From: a bacterium OL-1
GTDB lineage: Bacteria > Actinomycetota > Coriobacteriia > Coriobacteriales > Atopobiaceae
Assembly: GCA_000752675.2 (NCBI GenBank)
Contig: LM994626.1
Span: 13,004-77,003, forward strand
DNA: 64,000 nt
Direction: 5' to 3'
Part shown: positions 31,568-40,361 of the stretch, piece after piece
Numbering within the stretch: the stretch's first letter is position 1
Layout of the letters: every line of letters begins with the position of its first letter
The notes under the pieces: model-generated
Told to the model about the DNA's origin: nothing
What the model saw: only the letters and a program-made list of their open reading frames with translations
The model's database searches: none
Translations under genes and position numbers: made by a program

Positions 31568-32484
31568 GCGCGGCCGAGAAGGAGCAGGCCGCCGCAGCCG
31601 GCACCGTGCGCGTGAGCGTGCCAGCGACCTCGGCAAACCTGGGCGTGGGCTTTGACGTGCTGGGGCTTGCGCTTGACCTCTCTGCCGAGTTCACCTTCGA
31701 GCCCGCAGACGCACTGAAGATCGACGGTTGCGCGCCGGAGCTTGTGGGCGAGGACAACCTTGTGTGGACCTCCTACCTCTGCGGCTGCAGGGAGTTTGGC
31801 CTTGAGGCGCAGCCCCTCCACATTACAGAGTCCTGCACCATTCCCGCGTCCGGCGGGCTTGGCTCCAGCTCCACATGCGTGGTTGCGGGCATTGCGGCAG
31901 CTCAAGCGCTTGCGGGCCTGTCGCTCGACCGCGAGCGCACGCTTTCTCTCGCCACCGCCATCGAGGGTCACCCCGACAACGTTGCCCCCGCCGTGATGGG
32001 CGGGCTCGTGAGCTCCTACGTCGAGGGGCCAACGACGGTCACCACGCGCTGGGTTGTTGCCGACAACCTGCGCTTTGTCTGCATGGCTCCCCCCTACCGC
32101 GTTCTCACGCGCGACGCGCGGCGAGCGCTGCCCGCCATGGTCCCCACCAGCACCGTCTCCTGGCAGGTGGGTCGCTGCCTTGCCATGGTGAGCGCCATGG
32201 CCAAGGGTGACCCCGACGCCATTCGCGCCTGCTGCCACGACCGCATCCACGAGCCGTACCGTGCGCCGCTCATCCCCGACTACCAGATGCTGCACGACGT
32301 GGCGCATGAGAACGGCGCATGTACGTTTCTCATCTCGGGCTCGGGTGCCACGATGATGGCGATTGCCGACGGCGACGAGCGCGCGGCAAGCGTTGCTCGC
32401 GCGGTGAGCGAGGCCATGCCAACGCTTTGGGTTCGCACGCTGCGCGCGAGCGAGCACGGCACAATGGTGCGCGTCACGCAGTGA
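31564..32484 (+). CDS. thrB: Homoserine kinase
   Basis: 306 residues from GTG 31564, which overlaps the thrC stop as GTGA and has AAGGA upstream. GHMP-kinase motifs: VPATSANLGVGFDVLGLAL, the ATP loop IPASGGLGSSSTCVVAG (about residue 97-113) and the C-terminal ISGSGATMMAIADG. It phosphorylates homoserine for ThrC. Its TGA is the first three bases of a palindromic element at 32482. Confidence 0.96.
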   Translation: MSAAEKEQAAAAGTVRVSVPATSANLGVGFDVLGLALDLSAEFTFEPADALKIDGCAPELVGEDNLVWTSYLCGCREFGLEAQPLHITESCTIPASGGLGSSSTCVVAGIAAAQALAGLSLDRERTLSLATAIEGHPDNVAPAVMGGLVSSYVEGPTTVTTRWVVADNLRFVCMAPPYRVLTRDARRALPAMVPTSTVSWQVGRCLAMVSAMAKGDPDAIRACCHDRIHEPYRAPLIPDYQMLHDVAHENGACTFLISGSGATMMAIADGDERAASVARAVSEAMPTLWVRTLRASEHGTMVRVTQ

Positions 32485-32509
32485 GACAAAGGAAGTTTCC
32501 TTTTTCTCG
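32482..32509. repeat. TGAGACAAAGG palindrome at the end of thrB
   Basis: TGAGACAAAGGAA, GT, TTCCTTTTTCTCG: an imperfect copy of the dispersed palindrome family. The opening TGA is the thrB stop codon. The right arm is T-rich and could act as the thrB terminator. Confidence 0.65.
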
Positions 32510-32706
32510 TCGACTTTGCCTCATCGTTGGAAGTCGCCGGAAGGCTACTTTTGGCGCAGATTGCAACAATACGGCCCTTCCGGCGACAAAACGGCGCCGG
32601 AGGGGCATTCTCGTCACTCTGGTTGGAAAAAATCGAGTCTCGGCGAGGATTTGACGCCTTAGCAGCGACTTTATACGTGATGGATGCTGAAACGTGCCTC
32701 CGGGCG
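32510..32706. repeat. Intergenic stretch with GCCGGARGG-type inverted repeats
   Basis: GTCGCCGGAAGG at about 32531 pairs with CCTTCCGGCGAC at about 32577, and GGCGCCGGAGGGGC follows at about 32592. Related GCGCCGGAGGGGC units occur at 44.8 kb. The region separates the convergent thrB and phoR genes. No gene is seen. Confidence 0.45.
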
Positions 32707-34116
32707 TCACTGCGCCGGGAACGTCACCGTAATCTGCGTCCCCTTACCAAGCACGCTCTTGAGGTCGATTGTCGCGTCGTGGAAGGCGGCAGCGTGCTTC
32801 ACGATGGCAAGCCCCAGGCCGGTGCCGCCCTTCTCGCGGCTGCGACCCTTGTCAACGCGATAAAAGCGCTCGAAGACCTTAGCCTGGTCCTCCTGCGGAA
32901 TGCCTATGCCCGTGTCGCTCACACGCACGCAGGGCCGGCCGTTTTGCGGCAGCACCCACACAAAGACACTCCCTCCGCGACGGTTGTACCTAATGGCATT
33001 GGAAACAAGGTTGCCAATCATTTCGTCAAGCAAGCGCGCGTTTCCCCGAATGGTGGTGGAGACGCCATCCAGCTTGAGCTTCACGCCCGCGTCGCGAGCG
33101 CGCTGCTCGTAGCGCTGGCAGACGTCGGAGGCAACGGAGAGCAGGTCGATGGGCTCAACGCTGCCAAAGAGCTGCCGGTCCTGGGAGCGCTCCGTCTCAT
33201 CCAACTTGGATAGTGTGAGAATGTCGCTTACCAGGGCCGAGAGACGCTGCGCATCATCGTAGATGCGGCTCGCAAAGTTTGGAATGTCCTCCGGACGCAC
33301 GATGCCGTCACGGATGAGCTCGGAGGCGCCGGAGATGGCGGCGATGGGAGTCTTAAGCTCGTGCGTGACGTTGGCGGTGAACTCGCGGCGCATGTCGTCG
33401 GCGCTCTGGACCTGGTCCATGCGCTCGACAAGGTCATGGTGCTGTTCGTTAAGGCGCGAGACCAAAGGCTCAAGCTCCACGTAGGGGGCCTGCGCGTTCT
33501 CTGCCTCGGGGTCAATCTCAAGAATGGGCTGCACCAGCCGGTTGGCAATGATGCGCGAGATAAACCACGCGACCACAACCAGGCATCCAACGACGATGAC
33601 CATGATGAACAGGTCCTGGCTCACGATGCGCCCGACGCTGCTCCTGTCAAGGCCCAGACGCAAGACATCGCCCGAGGGCAGGAGCCTTGCGTGATAGAAG
33701 CTCACGTACCCCAGCGTGTCAGAGTCGCGGTCAGACTCCCCTTCGCCACTCCGGAGGGCATCGGCTATCTCTGGGCGATCGGCGTGGTTCTCGAGCGTGG
33801 CGGCATCCACCCGGGAGTCATAGAGCACGGTGCCATCAGGCGCCACTAACGTCGCTCGCTCTTCGCCAAAGTCTATGGAGGAGAGAAGGCCGATCTCCTC
33901 CCCGGCAGTGCCTCCGTCGTCGATTGCCGTGGCAAGGGTGTCGCACTCGCGCGCGAGCATCCCCTTGGCGTCGTTCAATACGGATGACTGGTAAAACAGC
34001 GAGAGCGCAAGGAGCAGCACGACCGCCACGACCGAGCACGAGACGGCAAACGACACAAATACGCTCCTGCGGAGCGAATGGGTTCCGCTCACGCCTCCCT
34101 CGGTCCTTTCCACCAC
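32707..34116 (-). CDS. phoR: Phosphate-type sensor histidine kinase
   Basis: 469 residues. Two membrane helices (about residues 20-45 and 170-190) flank an extracytoplasmic sensing region. HisKA motif FTANVTHELKTPIAAISGAS with the phospho-His, N box EMIGNLVSNAIRYNRR, G boxes VRVSDTGIGIPQEDQAKVFE and GGTGLGLAIVKH. It is downstream of the response regulator in the pst-pho operon and so is PhoR by context. The start (GTG 34116) is not firmly fixed. Confidence 0.92.
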   Translation of the reverse strand: MVERTEGGVSGTHSLRRSVFVSFAVSCSVVAVVLLLALSLFYQSSVLNDAKGMLARECDTLATAIDDGGTAGEEIGLLSSIDFGEERATLVAPDGTVLYDSRVDAATLENHADRPEIADALRSGEGESDRDSDTLGYVSFYHARLLPSGDVLRLGLDRSSVGRIVSQDLFIMVIVVGCLVVVAWFISRIIANRLVQPILEIDPEAENAQAPYVELEPLVSRLNEQHHDLVERMDQVQSADDMRREFTANVTHELKTPIAAISGASELIRDGIVRPEDIPNFASRIYDDAQRLSALVSDILTLSKLDETERSQDRQLFGSVEPIDLLSVASDVCQRYEQRARDAGVKLKLDGVSTTIRGNARLLDEMIGNLVSNAIRYNRRGGSVFVWVLPQNGRPCVRVSDTGIGIPQEDQAKVFERFYRVDKGRSREKGGTGLGLAIVKHAAAFHDATIDLKSVLGKGTQITVTFPAQ

Positions 34117-34125
34117 CAGCCTCGC

Positions 34126-34836
34126 CTACCCGCGCATGCGGTAGCCAACACCGCGAACGGTCTCGATGAGGTCGGAAGAGTCACCGAGCTTGGCACGAAT
34201 CTGCTGCACATGCACGTCAACGGTGCGGGAGCCTCCATCAAAGTCCCAACCCCAGACGCGCTGGAGCAGGGTCTCGCGCGAGAAGACCACACCAGGGCTC
34301 CTCATGAGGAACTCGAGCAGGTCGAACTCGCGCATGGTAAGGGATAGGGGCTCGCCGTCGATGGTTGCCTCGCGGCGGTCTGGCCAGAGCGTGAGGTTCT
34401 CGACGGAGAGGGCCTTGCGCTCTGGCATGCTGTCGGATGACCTGCCAGCACGCCTGAGAAGTGCACGGGTGCGGCTTACCAGCTCCATCATGCCAAAGGG
34501 CTTCGAGAGGTAGTCATCGGCACCGCCGTCGAGAGCGCGTACCTTGTCGAGCTCGGAGTCCTTAGCCGTAAGCATCATCACGGGAACGCGCGTGATACCC
34601 GGGGTGTGGCGAATGCGTGCCAGGATGTCTAGACCGTCCGCGTCAGGAAGCATGATGTCGAGAAGAACGGCGTCGGGCCTCCTCTCGGCGCACAGGCGCC
34701 TGAACTCGGAATCGTCATCGCACCCAACCGCATCGAGCCCCGCCTGGCGCAGCGCGTAGACCGTGAGCTCGCGAATGCTCTTGTCGTCCTCGACGTAGTA
34801 CACCACGCCCGAGGCTGGTGCTGTCTTCTCTGGCAT
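34126..34836 (-). CDS. phoP: OmpR/PhoB-family response regulator
   Basis: 236 residues. The receiver domain (residues 10-125) has the phospho-acceptor Asp in RPDAVLLDIMLPDADGLDI and the Lys in VMMLTAKD. The C-terminal winged helix shows LTMREFDLLEFLMRSPGVVF and VDVHVQQIRAKLGDSSD. It lies between phoU and phoR and should activate the pst operon when phosphate is scarce. Confidence 0.93.
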   Translation of the reverse strand: MPEKTAPASGVVYYVEDDKSIRELTVYALRQAGLDAVGCDDDSEFRRLCAERRPDAVLLDIMLPDADGLDILARIRHTPGITRVPVMMLTAKDSELDKVRALDGGADDYLSKPFGMMELVSRTRALLRRAGRSSDSMPERKALSVENLTLWPDRREATIDGEPLSLTMREFDLLEFLMRSPGVVFSRETLLQRVWGWDFDGGSRTVDVHVQQIRAKLGDSSDLIETVRGVGYRMRG

Positions 34837-34878
34837 CGCCTAAACCCATCCCTTCTCTTGCGCTGTCAAACTGAAAGC

Positions 34879-35568
34879 CTAGTCGTCGGTCGGGATGGGA
34901 TCGACGCCCTTCTCGGTCACATGCTCGCCAGTCACGCGGAAGATGGCCCAGGAGGCAATGCGCTTGGCAAGGTCACCAATACGCTCGAAGTACTTGGCCA
35001 CCATAAGGACCTCGGGGAGGTAGCGGGCAGAGGACTTACCCTCGCGAATCTGCACCACGAGCTTGTCCGTCACGTCGCCATAGATGAGGTTAACAGCGGC
35101 GTCGTCCTGGATGACCTCCTGCGCAGCAGCAACGTCGGAGTTGCAGAAGGCGTCGATGGCCTTCTCGACCATCTTTGCCGTGGCGTCGGCCATCTCTGTG
35201 AACTCGCCCGCAACCTTGGACGTGGCCTTCTCGGGGACCTCGGCCACAAGGAAGGCGGCGTCACGCGTCATGCCGTCGATGTGTGAGAGATCCGAGACAA
35301 TCCGGAAGGAACCAGTGACAAAACGCATGTCATCACCAATGAGCGGCTGCTGGAGGAGAAGCACGTCAAGGCAGGAGGACTCGATGGAGGTGCGCAGACG
35401 ATCCTCGGCCTTGCGCCCGCGGGCGAGGCCCTCTTGGGCGCCCTTGTCGCCGGTGGCGGCGAGACCAGCGGCGCGGATATCGGACGCGCACTTGTCCTTG
35501 AAGCGAACGAGCAGCTCCTCGATGTCCTTGAGCTGAGCGGTGAGCTTGGAGCGGGTCTGGATGGTCAT
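34879..35568 (-). CDS. phoU: Phosphate uptake regulator PhoU
   Basis: 229 residues, all helical, with the two PhoU repeats. Typical pieces: LLQQPLIGDDMRFVTGSFRI and KYFERIGDLAKRIASW (the metal-binding ExxxRIxD motif in the second repeat). It starts in a TAATG overlap with pstB1. PhoU couples Pst transport to PhoR signalling and prevents phosphate overload. Confidence 0.94.
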   Translation of the reverse strand: MTIQTRSKLTAQLKDIEELLVRFKDKCASDIRAAGLAATGDKGAQEGLARGRKAEDRLRTSIESSCLDVLLLQQPLIGDDMRFVTGSFRIVSDLSHIDGMTRDAAFLVAEVPEKATSKVAGEFTEMADATAKMVEKAIDAFCNSDVAAAQEVIQDDAAVNLIYGDVTDKLVVQIREGKSSARYLPEVLMVAKYFERIGDLAKRIASWAIFRVTGEHVTEKGVDPIPTDD

Positions 35569-36374
35569 TAGCTGAACCTCCCTGAGAGGTATTCCTGCGT
35601 ACGAGTCTCACGTGGGTTAGAGAAGAGCTCTACCGTTGGGGCCTCCTCGATGAGTTGTCCCAGGTAGAAGAAGGCGGTCTTATCCGCCACGCGCGTTGCC
35701 TGCTGCATATTATGAGTCACAACAACCACAGTGTGGTCGTGGGAGAGCTCCACCATGAGCTCCTCCACCATCGAGGTTGAGATGGGGTCAAGGGCGCTCG
35801 TGGGCTCGTCCATGAGCAGGACGTCCGGGCTTGTCGCCAGGGCGCGCGCAATGCAAAGGCGCTGCTGCTGGCCGCCCGAGAGGCCAAGGCCGCTCTGGTT
35901 GAGCTTGTCCTTGACCTCGTCCCAAAGGGCCGCCCGGGTAAGGCAGCGTTCCACGATCTGATCACCCTCGTCGCGCGAGAGACGCTTCATGCGCGATGGC
36001 CCGTAGAGGATATTCTCGCGGATGCTCATGGGGAACGGATTAGGATGCTGGAACACCATGCCAACGTGCACGCGCAGAGCGTTGGCGTCGGTCTTGAAGA
36101 TGTCCTGGCCCTTGAACTCCACAACTCCCTCGGTCTGCACACCCTCGACAAAGTCGCACATGCGGTTGAAGGTGCGCAGCAGGGTCGACTTGCCGCAGCC
36201 AGAGGGACCAATGAAGGCCGTAGCGCGGTGCTCTGGAATGTCCAGTGAGATGTCCTTGAGCGCTTGGAAATCCGTGTACCAAAGATTGAAGTGCTTCACG
36301 GAGATGACGGGGGACACGTCCGCCACGCTCCTGTGCTGCGTTTGCGTGAACTCTTTCTCCATCATCAGCTCCAT
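35568..36374 (-). CDS. pstB1: Phosphate ABC transporter ATP-binding protein (copy 1)
   Basis: 268 residues. Walker A IGPSGCGKSTLLRTFNRMCD, signature [20 protein letters not shown], Walker B VLLMDEPTSALDPIST, switch VVVTHNMQQATRV. The residues NRM after Walker A are characteristic of PstB. It directly follows a second PstB gene with a TAATG overlap. Confidence 0.95.
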   Translation of the reverse strand: MELMMEKEFTQTQHRSVADVSPVISVKHFNLWYTDFQALKDISLDIPEHRATAFIGPSGCGKSTLLRTFNRMCDFVEGVQTEGVVEFKGQDIFKTDANALRVHVGMVFQHPNPFPMSIRENILYGPSRMKRLSRDEGDQIVERCLTRAALWDEVKDKLNQSGLGLSGGQQQRLCIARALATSPDVLLMDEPTSALDPISTSMVEELMVELSHDHTVVVVTHNMQQATRVADKTAFFYLGQLIEEAPTVELFSNPRETRTQEYLSGRFS

Positions 36375-37159
36375 TAACCAAAGCGTCCGGACAGGTAGTC
36401 GGCAAGCCGCTGGTCATTGGGCGCCGAGAAAATCTGCTTGGTCGTCCCCGTCTCGACCATGTTGCCCACGTAGAAGAAGGCAGTTCGGTCTGAGACGCGC
36501 GTGGCCTGCTCCATGTTGTGCGTCACGATGATGCAGCAGATGCCCGTCGAGGCGATGGACCTGATGGTCTCCTCGATGGAATAGGTGGAGATGGGGTCAA
36601 GCGCCGAGCAGGGCTCGTCGAAGAGGACGACGTCGGGCTTCATGGCAAGCGTGCGCGCAATGCACAGGCGCTGCTGCTGGCCGCCGGAGAGGCCAAAGCC
36701 GCTCTGGTTGAGCTTGTCCTTGACCTCGTCCCAGAGGGCTGCCTGGCGCAGCGACGTCTCCACGAGCTCGTCCGCCTCTGCACGGTTCTTTATGCGGCCG
36801 TGGCGCTTGGGCGCAAAGAGGATGTTCTCGCGGATGGACTTCCTGAACGGCGTGGGCTGCTGGAACACCATTCCGATGGACTTGCGCAGCTCAAAGAGGT
36901 TCTCGTCGGGCGTGTTCACGTCATGGTCGTGGTAGTGGATCCCGCCCTCGACCACGCAGCGGGGAATCTCTCGGTTCATGAGGTTCAGGCAGCGCAGGTA
37001 CGTGGACTTGCCGCAGCCCGAGGGCCCAATGAGCGCCGTGACCGTGCCGGCGTCAAAGGAGAGCGACGTTGGGCGCAGGGCCTCATGCGTGTAGTCGTAC
37101 TTGACCGTGACGTCTTTGGTGTAGAGGAGTGCGCTACCCTCGCCCGAAGTGGGTGTCAT
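36374..37159 (-). CDS. pstB2: Phosphate ABC transporter ATP-binding protein (copy 2)
   Basis: 261 residues from ATG 37159 (GGAGG 8 nt upstream); earlier Met codons at 37174/37177 overlap the pstA stop and have weaker sites. Walker A IGPSGCGKSTYLRCLNLMNR, signature [20 protein letters not shown], Walker B VVLFDEPCSALDPIST. It is clearly paralogous to pstB1 but has NLM in place of NRM and a Cys in Walker B, so the two have diverged. Confidence 0.93.
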   Translation of the reverse strand: MTPTSGEGSALLYTKDVTVKYDYTHEALRPTSLSFDAGTVTALIGPSGCGKSTYLRCLNLMNREIPRCVVEGGIHYHDHDVNTPDENLFELRKSIGMVFQQPTPFRKSIRENILFAPKRHGRIKNRAEADELVETSLRQAALWDEVKDKLNQSGFGLSGGQQQRLCIARTLAMKPDVVLFDEPCSALDPISTYSIEETIRSIASTGICCIIVTHNMEQATRVSDRTAFFYVGNMVETGTTKQIFSAPNDQRLADYLSGRFG

Positions 37160-37173
37160 TTTCTCGTCCTCCA

Positions 37174-38121
37174 TCATTCGCTCGTCATCTTCTTGGCAAG
37201 CGCCTTGCCCAGGACGCGCGCAAGGATGTTGAAGAGCAGCACGCAGATGATAAGGACGGCTGCGGTGCCCCACACGATCTCGTCGTTGCCGGGGGTAGGC
37301 TCCATCTTGAGCTTCCAGATGTGGACGGCCAGGGTCTCGGCAGGCCTGAAGATGTTCCAGGGGTTACGCGGGCTCGAGAGGTTCGCGCTTGCGAAATTGA
37401 TGTTCACAGCGGCGGAGCCGGAGGTGAAGATCAGTGCAGCTGCCTCACCAAACACGCGGCCGGCGGAAATCACGATGCCCGTGACAATGGCAGGCATGGC
37501 AGCCGGAAGCAGCACGTGACGCGTGGTCTCCCAGCGGGTGAGGCCCATGGCAAGCGCAGCGTCACGCTGCGAGCGCGGAACGTCCTGCAGTGCCTGCTGG
37601 ATCACGCGGACAAGGATGGGGATGTTGAACATGGTGAGGGCCATGGCACCCGCGATGATCGAGATGCCCCAGCCAAGCGTAACCACAAAGAAGAGCGAGC
37701 CGAACATGCCCACGACGATGGAGGGAAGGCTCGAGAGGGTCTCGATGGCCGTGCTCGCCGCCTTGGTCACCCAGTTGTCAGGCGCATACTCCACAAGGAA
37801 TATGGCCGCACCAAGCGAGATGGGCACGCTGATGAGCAGCGTGACAATAAGCATGTAGAACGAGTCGAAAATCTCCGATGAGATGCCCGGGTTCTCGTCT
37901 GCCAAAGGCAACGTGGTGAGGAAGCCAGGCGACAACGCCTTGCCCAAGCCCTTGACAAGGATGAATGCCACGATGGAGGCCAGGAGGAGAAGGACGAAGG
38001 CAACGATAACGGTAAGGATGCCCGTTGCCACGCGATCCTGCCTATCAATCCTCTTGACGTGATCGTCGAGGTCGACGCCGAGGTCGTTGCCGCCCTGCTT
38101 TGCGGTAGTTTCGCTAGCCAC
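37174..38121 (-). CDS. pstA: Phosphate ABC transporter permease PstA
   Basis: About 315 residues. GTG at 38121 overlaps the pstC stop and is preferred to a TTG at 38145. Six hydrophobic segments, with EAA-type loop QRDAALAMGLTRWETTRHVL. Conserved LSSLPSIVVGMFGSLFFV and SAGRVFGEAAALIFTSG identify PstA. It pairs with PstC in the membrane. Confidence 0.94.
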   Translation of the reverse strand: MASETTAKQGGNDLGVDLDDHVKRIDRQDRVATGILTVIVAFVLLLLASIVAFILVKGLGKALSPGFLTTLPLADENPGISSEIFDSFYMLIVTLLISVPISLGAAIFLVEYAPDNWVTKAASTAIETLSSLPSIVVGMFGSLFFVVTLGWGISIIAGAMALTMFNIPILVRVIQQALQDVPRSQRDAALAMGLTRWETTRHVLLPAAMPAIVTGIVISAGRVFGEAAALIFTSGSAAVNINFASANLSSPRNPWNIFRPAETLAVHIWKLKMEPTPGNDEIVWGTAAVLIICVLLFNILARVLGKALAKKMTSE

Positions 38122-39016
38122 GGTTCTTCGCCCCCTTTGCGCCAATGAGGTGGATGATCAGGATAAAGACGAGAGACATTGCCATGAGCAGCAGGCCCAG
38201 CGCCCAGAGCGCGTGGTACTGGACGGAGCCGGTGGTTGCGTTCGAGAAGCCCGAGGTGAGAGCCGTGGTGAGCGTTGCCGCAGGAGAAAGGAGACCGGCG
38301 GGCATGACCTTCTCGACGCCGCCGATGACCATCTGGACGGCAAGCGCCTCGCCAAACGCACGCGTCATGCCGAGGATGACGGCAGTCATGAGGGAGGGCA
38401 TGGCGCTCTTGAGCACCACGTGCCAGACCGTCTGCCAGCGAGTGCAGCCCAGGGCATAGGAGCCTTCGCGGTACTCGTTGGGGACGGCCGCCAGGCCATC
38501 GATGGAGAGCGTGGTAACCGTTGGGAGAATCATCACGGCAAGCACAATGCCGCCGGAAAGGATGCCCGCGCCGGTTCCCGCTTCCTCGCCAAAGATCGCA
38601 CGCATCGCCGCGTTGACCACCGTAAGGCCGATGAGGCCGTAGACAACCGACGGAATGCCCATCAGGAGCTCGACCAGAGGCTGGAAGATTCGACGACCAA
38701 AGCCTGGCTGGACCTCGACGACAAAGATGGCACTACCGAGCGCGATGGGCAGCGTGAAGAGCGTTGCCAGGAGCATGACGCCAAAGGAAGTCACGATCAG
38801 CGGGAGCGCTCCATAGACGCCATCGGAGGGGACCCAGCTGGTGCCCGAGATGAACGAGAAGAAGTTGATGCCGTCCACGAAGAAGGCGGATAGGCCCTGC
38901 TGGGCGACCATGAAGATGAGCGTGATAACGACGAGGGCAACGAGGAGCACACACGCGCCGGTGAGGATGAGTCCCACCCCCTCGAGCTGCTTCTTCGGCA
39001 TGAGGCGTTTAGCCAT
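38114..39016 (-). CDS. pstC: Phosphate ABC transporter permease PstC
   Basis: 300 residues from ATG 39016 (GAAAGG upstream). Membrane segments begin at GLILTGACVLLVALVVITLI. Family motifs: LLMGIPSVVYGLIGLTVV and EGSYALGCTRWQTVWHVVL (EAA loop), GMTRAFGEALAVQMVIGG. The longer upstream open frame overlaps pstS and is not real. Confidence 0.94.
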   Translation of the reverse strand: MAKRLMPKKQLEGVGLILTGACVLLVALVVITLIFMVAQQGLSAFFVDGINFFSFISGTSWVPSDGVYGALPLIVTSFGVMLLATLFTLPIALGSAIFVVEVQPGFGRRIFQPLVELLMGIPSVVYGLIGLTVVNAAMRAIFGEEAGTGAGILSGGIVLAVMILPTVTTLSIDGLAAVPNEYREGSYALGCTRWQTVWHVVLKSAMPSLMTAVILGMTRAFGEALAVQMVIGGVEKVMPAGLLSPAATLTTALTSGFSNATTGSVQYHALWALGLLLMAMSLVFILIIHLIGAKGAKNRG

Positions 39017-39043
39017 GTGTAGCCTTTCTACCTGTACAGACAA

Positions 39044-39073
39044 GGGGCATCCGCACCCAAGCACGGACGCCCC
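39044..39073 (-). promoter_or_regulatory. Stem-loop between pstS and pstC
   Basis: GGGGC-A-TCCG and CGGA-C-GCCCC arms form a hairpin in the 74-nt gap, with only a weak T run on the minus strand. Such structures often lower downstream expression or protect the pstS mRNA 3' end, giving more binding protein than permease. That role is inferred. Confidence 0.6.
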
Positions 39074-39090
39074 ACGGTTTTGCTCGGAAG

Positions 39091-40041
39091 TTACGCGTTG
39101 GTGATGGTGCCCGACGCGTCCTTCTTGACCTTCATGTCGTTGGCGGGGATGAAGCCCTGCCCCTCGACCATGCTGCCCTGGACCTCGTCGGACATCATGT
39201 AGTCGATGAAGGCCTGGGTGACCTCGTCGGCGTCCTTGGTGTACATGTGCTCGTACGCCCAGATCTTGAAGGAGCCGTTGCAGACGTTCTCTGCCTTGGC
39301 CTCGACGCCGTCGACCTTCAGAGCCTTGAACTTGGTGTCGTCGAAGTAGGAGAAGGCCAGGTAGGAGATGGCACCCTCGGTCTGCTGGATCTTCTCGACA
39401 ACGGTGCCCGAGGAGTCCTCCTCGGCAACGGGGGCAAAGTCGGCGGGAGCGGACTCGCCACCGAGGACGGCAGCTTCGAAGGTGGCACGGGTGCCGGAGC
39501 CAGCCTTGCGCTCGATGACCTGAATCTTGCCAGCGGTGCCGCCGACCTCGGACCAGTCGGTGATCTGGCCGGTGAAGATGCCCTTGAGCTGGTCGGTGGT
39601 GAGGTCGTCGACGTCGACGTTGGAGTTCACGATGGGGCCCATGCCAACCACGCACACGGTGTTGTCGTTAAGGGCAGCGACATCGAAGGCGTCGAGCTTC
39701 TCCTCGGCAAAGACGTCCGAGCGGCCAATCTGCGCCTTGCCGTCACGAACGTCGGAGAGACCCTGGCCAGAGCCGCCACCGGTGATGGCGATGGTCACGT
39801 CGGGGTTCTCGTCCTCAAACTTCTTGGCGGCAGCCTCGACCAGCGGCTGGAACGAGGTGGCGCCGGAGCAGTTCACAGTGCCGGAGAGGGCCTTGGCGCT
39901 GGAGTCGGAGCTTGCGGAGGAGTCAGAGCTCGTGTCAGAGCTGCTGGAGCCACCGCAGCCGACGAGGCCCAGGCCAGCAAGGGCGACGGCGGTGCCGCCT
40001 GCAAGCGAGATGAAAGAACGACGAGAGAGACTATCGGACAT
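39091..40041 (-). CDS. pstS: Phosphate-binding lipoprotein PstS
   Basis: 316 residues. The signal has RRSFISLAGGTAVALAGLGL and lipobox LVGC, then a Ser/Asp-rich linker. The mature domain has ITGGGSGQGLSDVRDGKAQI (phosphate-binding loop), NLD-to-ALNDNTVCVVGMGPIVN and VIERKAGSGTRATFE. It captures phosphate outside the membrane for PstCAB. First gene of an eight-gene unit. Confidence 0.95.
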   Translation of the reverse strand: MSDSLSRRSFISLAGGTAVALAGLGLVGCGGSSSSDTSSDSSASSDSSAKALSGTVNCSGATSFQPLVEAAAKKFEDENPDVTIAITGGGSGQGLSDVRDGKAQIGRSDVFAEEKLDAFDVAALNDNTVCVVGMGPIVNSNVDVDDLTTDQLKGIFTGQITDWSEVGGTAGKIQVIERKAGSGTRATFEAAVLGGESAPADFAPVAEEDSSGTVVEKIQQTEGAISYLAFSYFDDTKFKALKVDGVEAKAENVCNGSFKIWAYEHMYTKDADEVTQAFIDYMMSDEVQGSMVEGQGFIPANDMKVKKDASGTITNA

Positions 40042-40170
40042 CTTTCTCCTTCCAGAGGGTGTGACCGCGCCGTCCCATTCCCCCGGCGGGCCTTGTCAAC
40101 TTGCATGCTATGGGTTGGTCTGGCTCTCCCCTGCCTCGTTGACAATGCATTACGACACCCTGACCGCACA

Positions 40171-40190
40171 TTACATTTGCCTTACATTTG
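40171..40190. promoter_or_regulatory. Pho-box-like 11-bp direct repeat upstream of pstS
   Basis: TTACATTTG occurs at 40171-40179 and again at 40182-40190, exactly 11 bp apart, and related GCATTTG follows at 40197. Direct repeats with 11-bp spacing are the hallmark of PhoP/PhoB sites. It lies about 130 nt before the pstS start, so it is the probable binding site for the regulator at 34126-34836. Confidence 0.65.
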
Positions 40191-40307
40191 GTGTGAGCAT
40201 TTGTAATGCCACAGTATCGCTGCAGGTAGACGGTACTTCATTTGTGTAAGGTCACCTTGGTTGGCACCGGTTCGGAGCGATTGTGTCTACCAGATATGGT
40301 AATTTGC

Positions 40308-40344
40308 TAAGTACCTTGACACTTTTTTGTTAGGTACCTAATCT
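40308..40344 (+). promoter_or_regulatory. Promoter with MarR operator
   Basis: A -35 TTGACA at 40316-40321 and a -10 TAATCT at 40339-40344 are separated by 17 bp. The perfect palindrome TTAGGTACCTAA (40330-40341) overlaps the -10, and a weaker copy (TAAGTACCTT, 40308-40317) overlaps the -35. This is a clear autorepression arrangement for the MarR gene that follows. Confidence 0.8.
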
Positions 40345-40361
40345 TCTCTCGCCAACATCAA

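Noticed and set aside
39017-39655. PstC with a long N-terminal extension
   Set aside because: The extension overlaps pstS in another frame and reads as Arg/His/Gly-rich shadow; ATG 39016 has a ribosome site.
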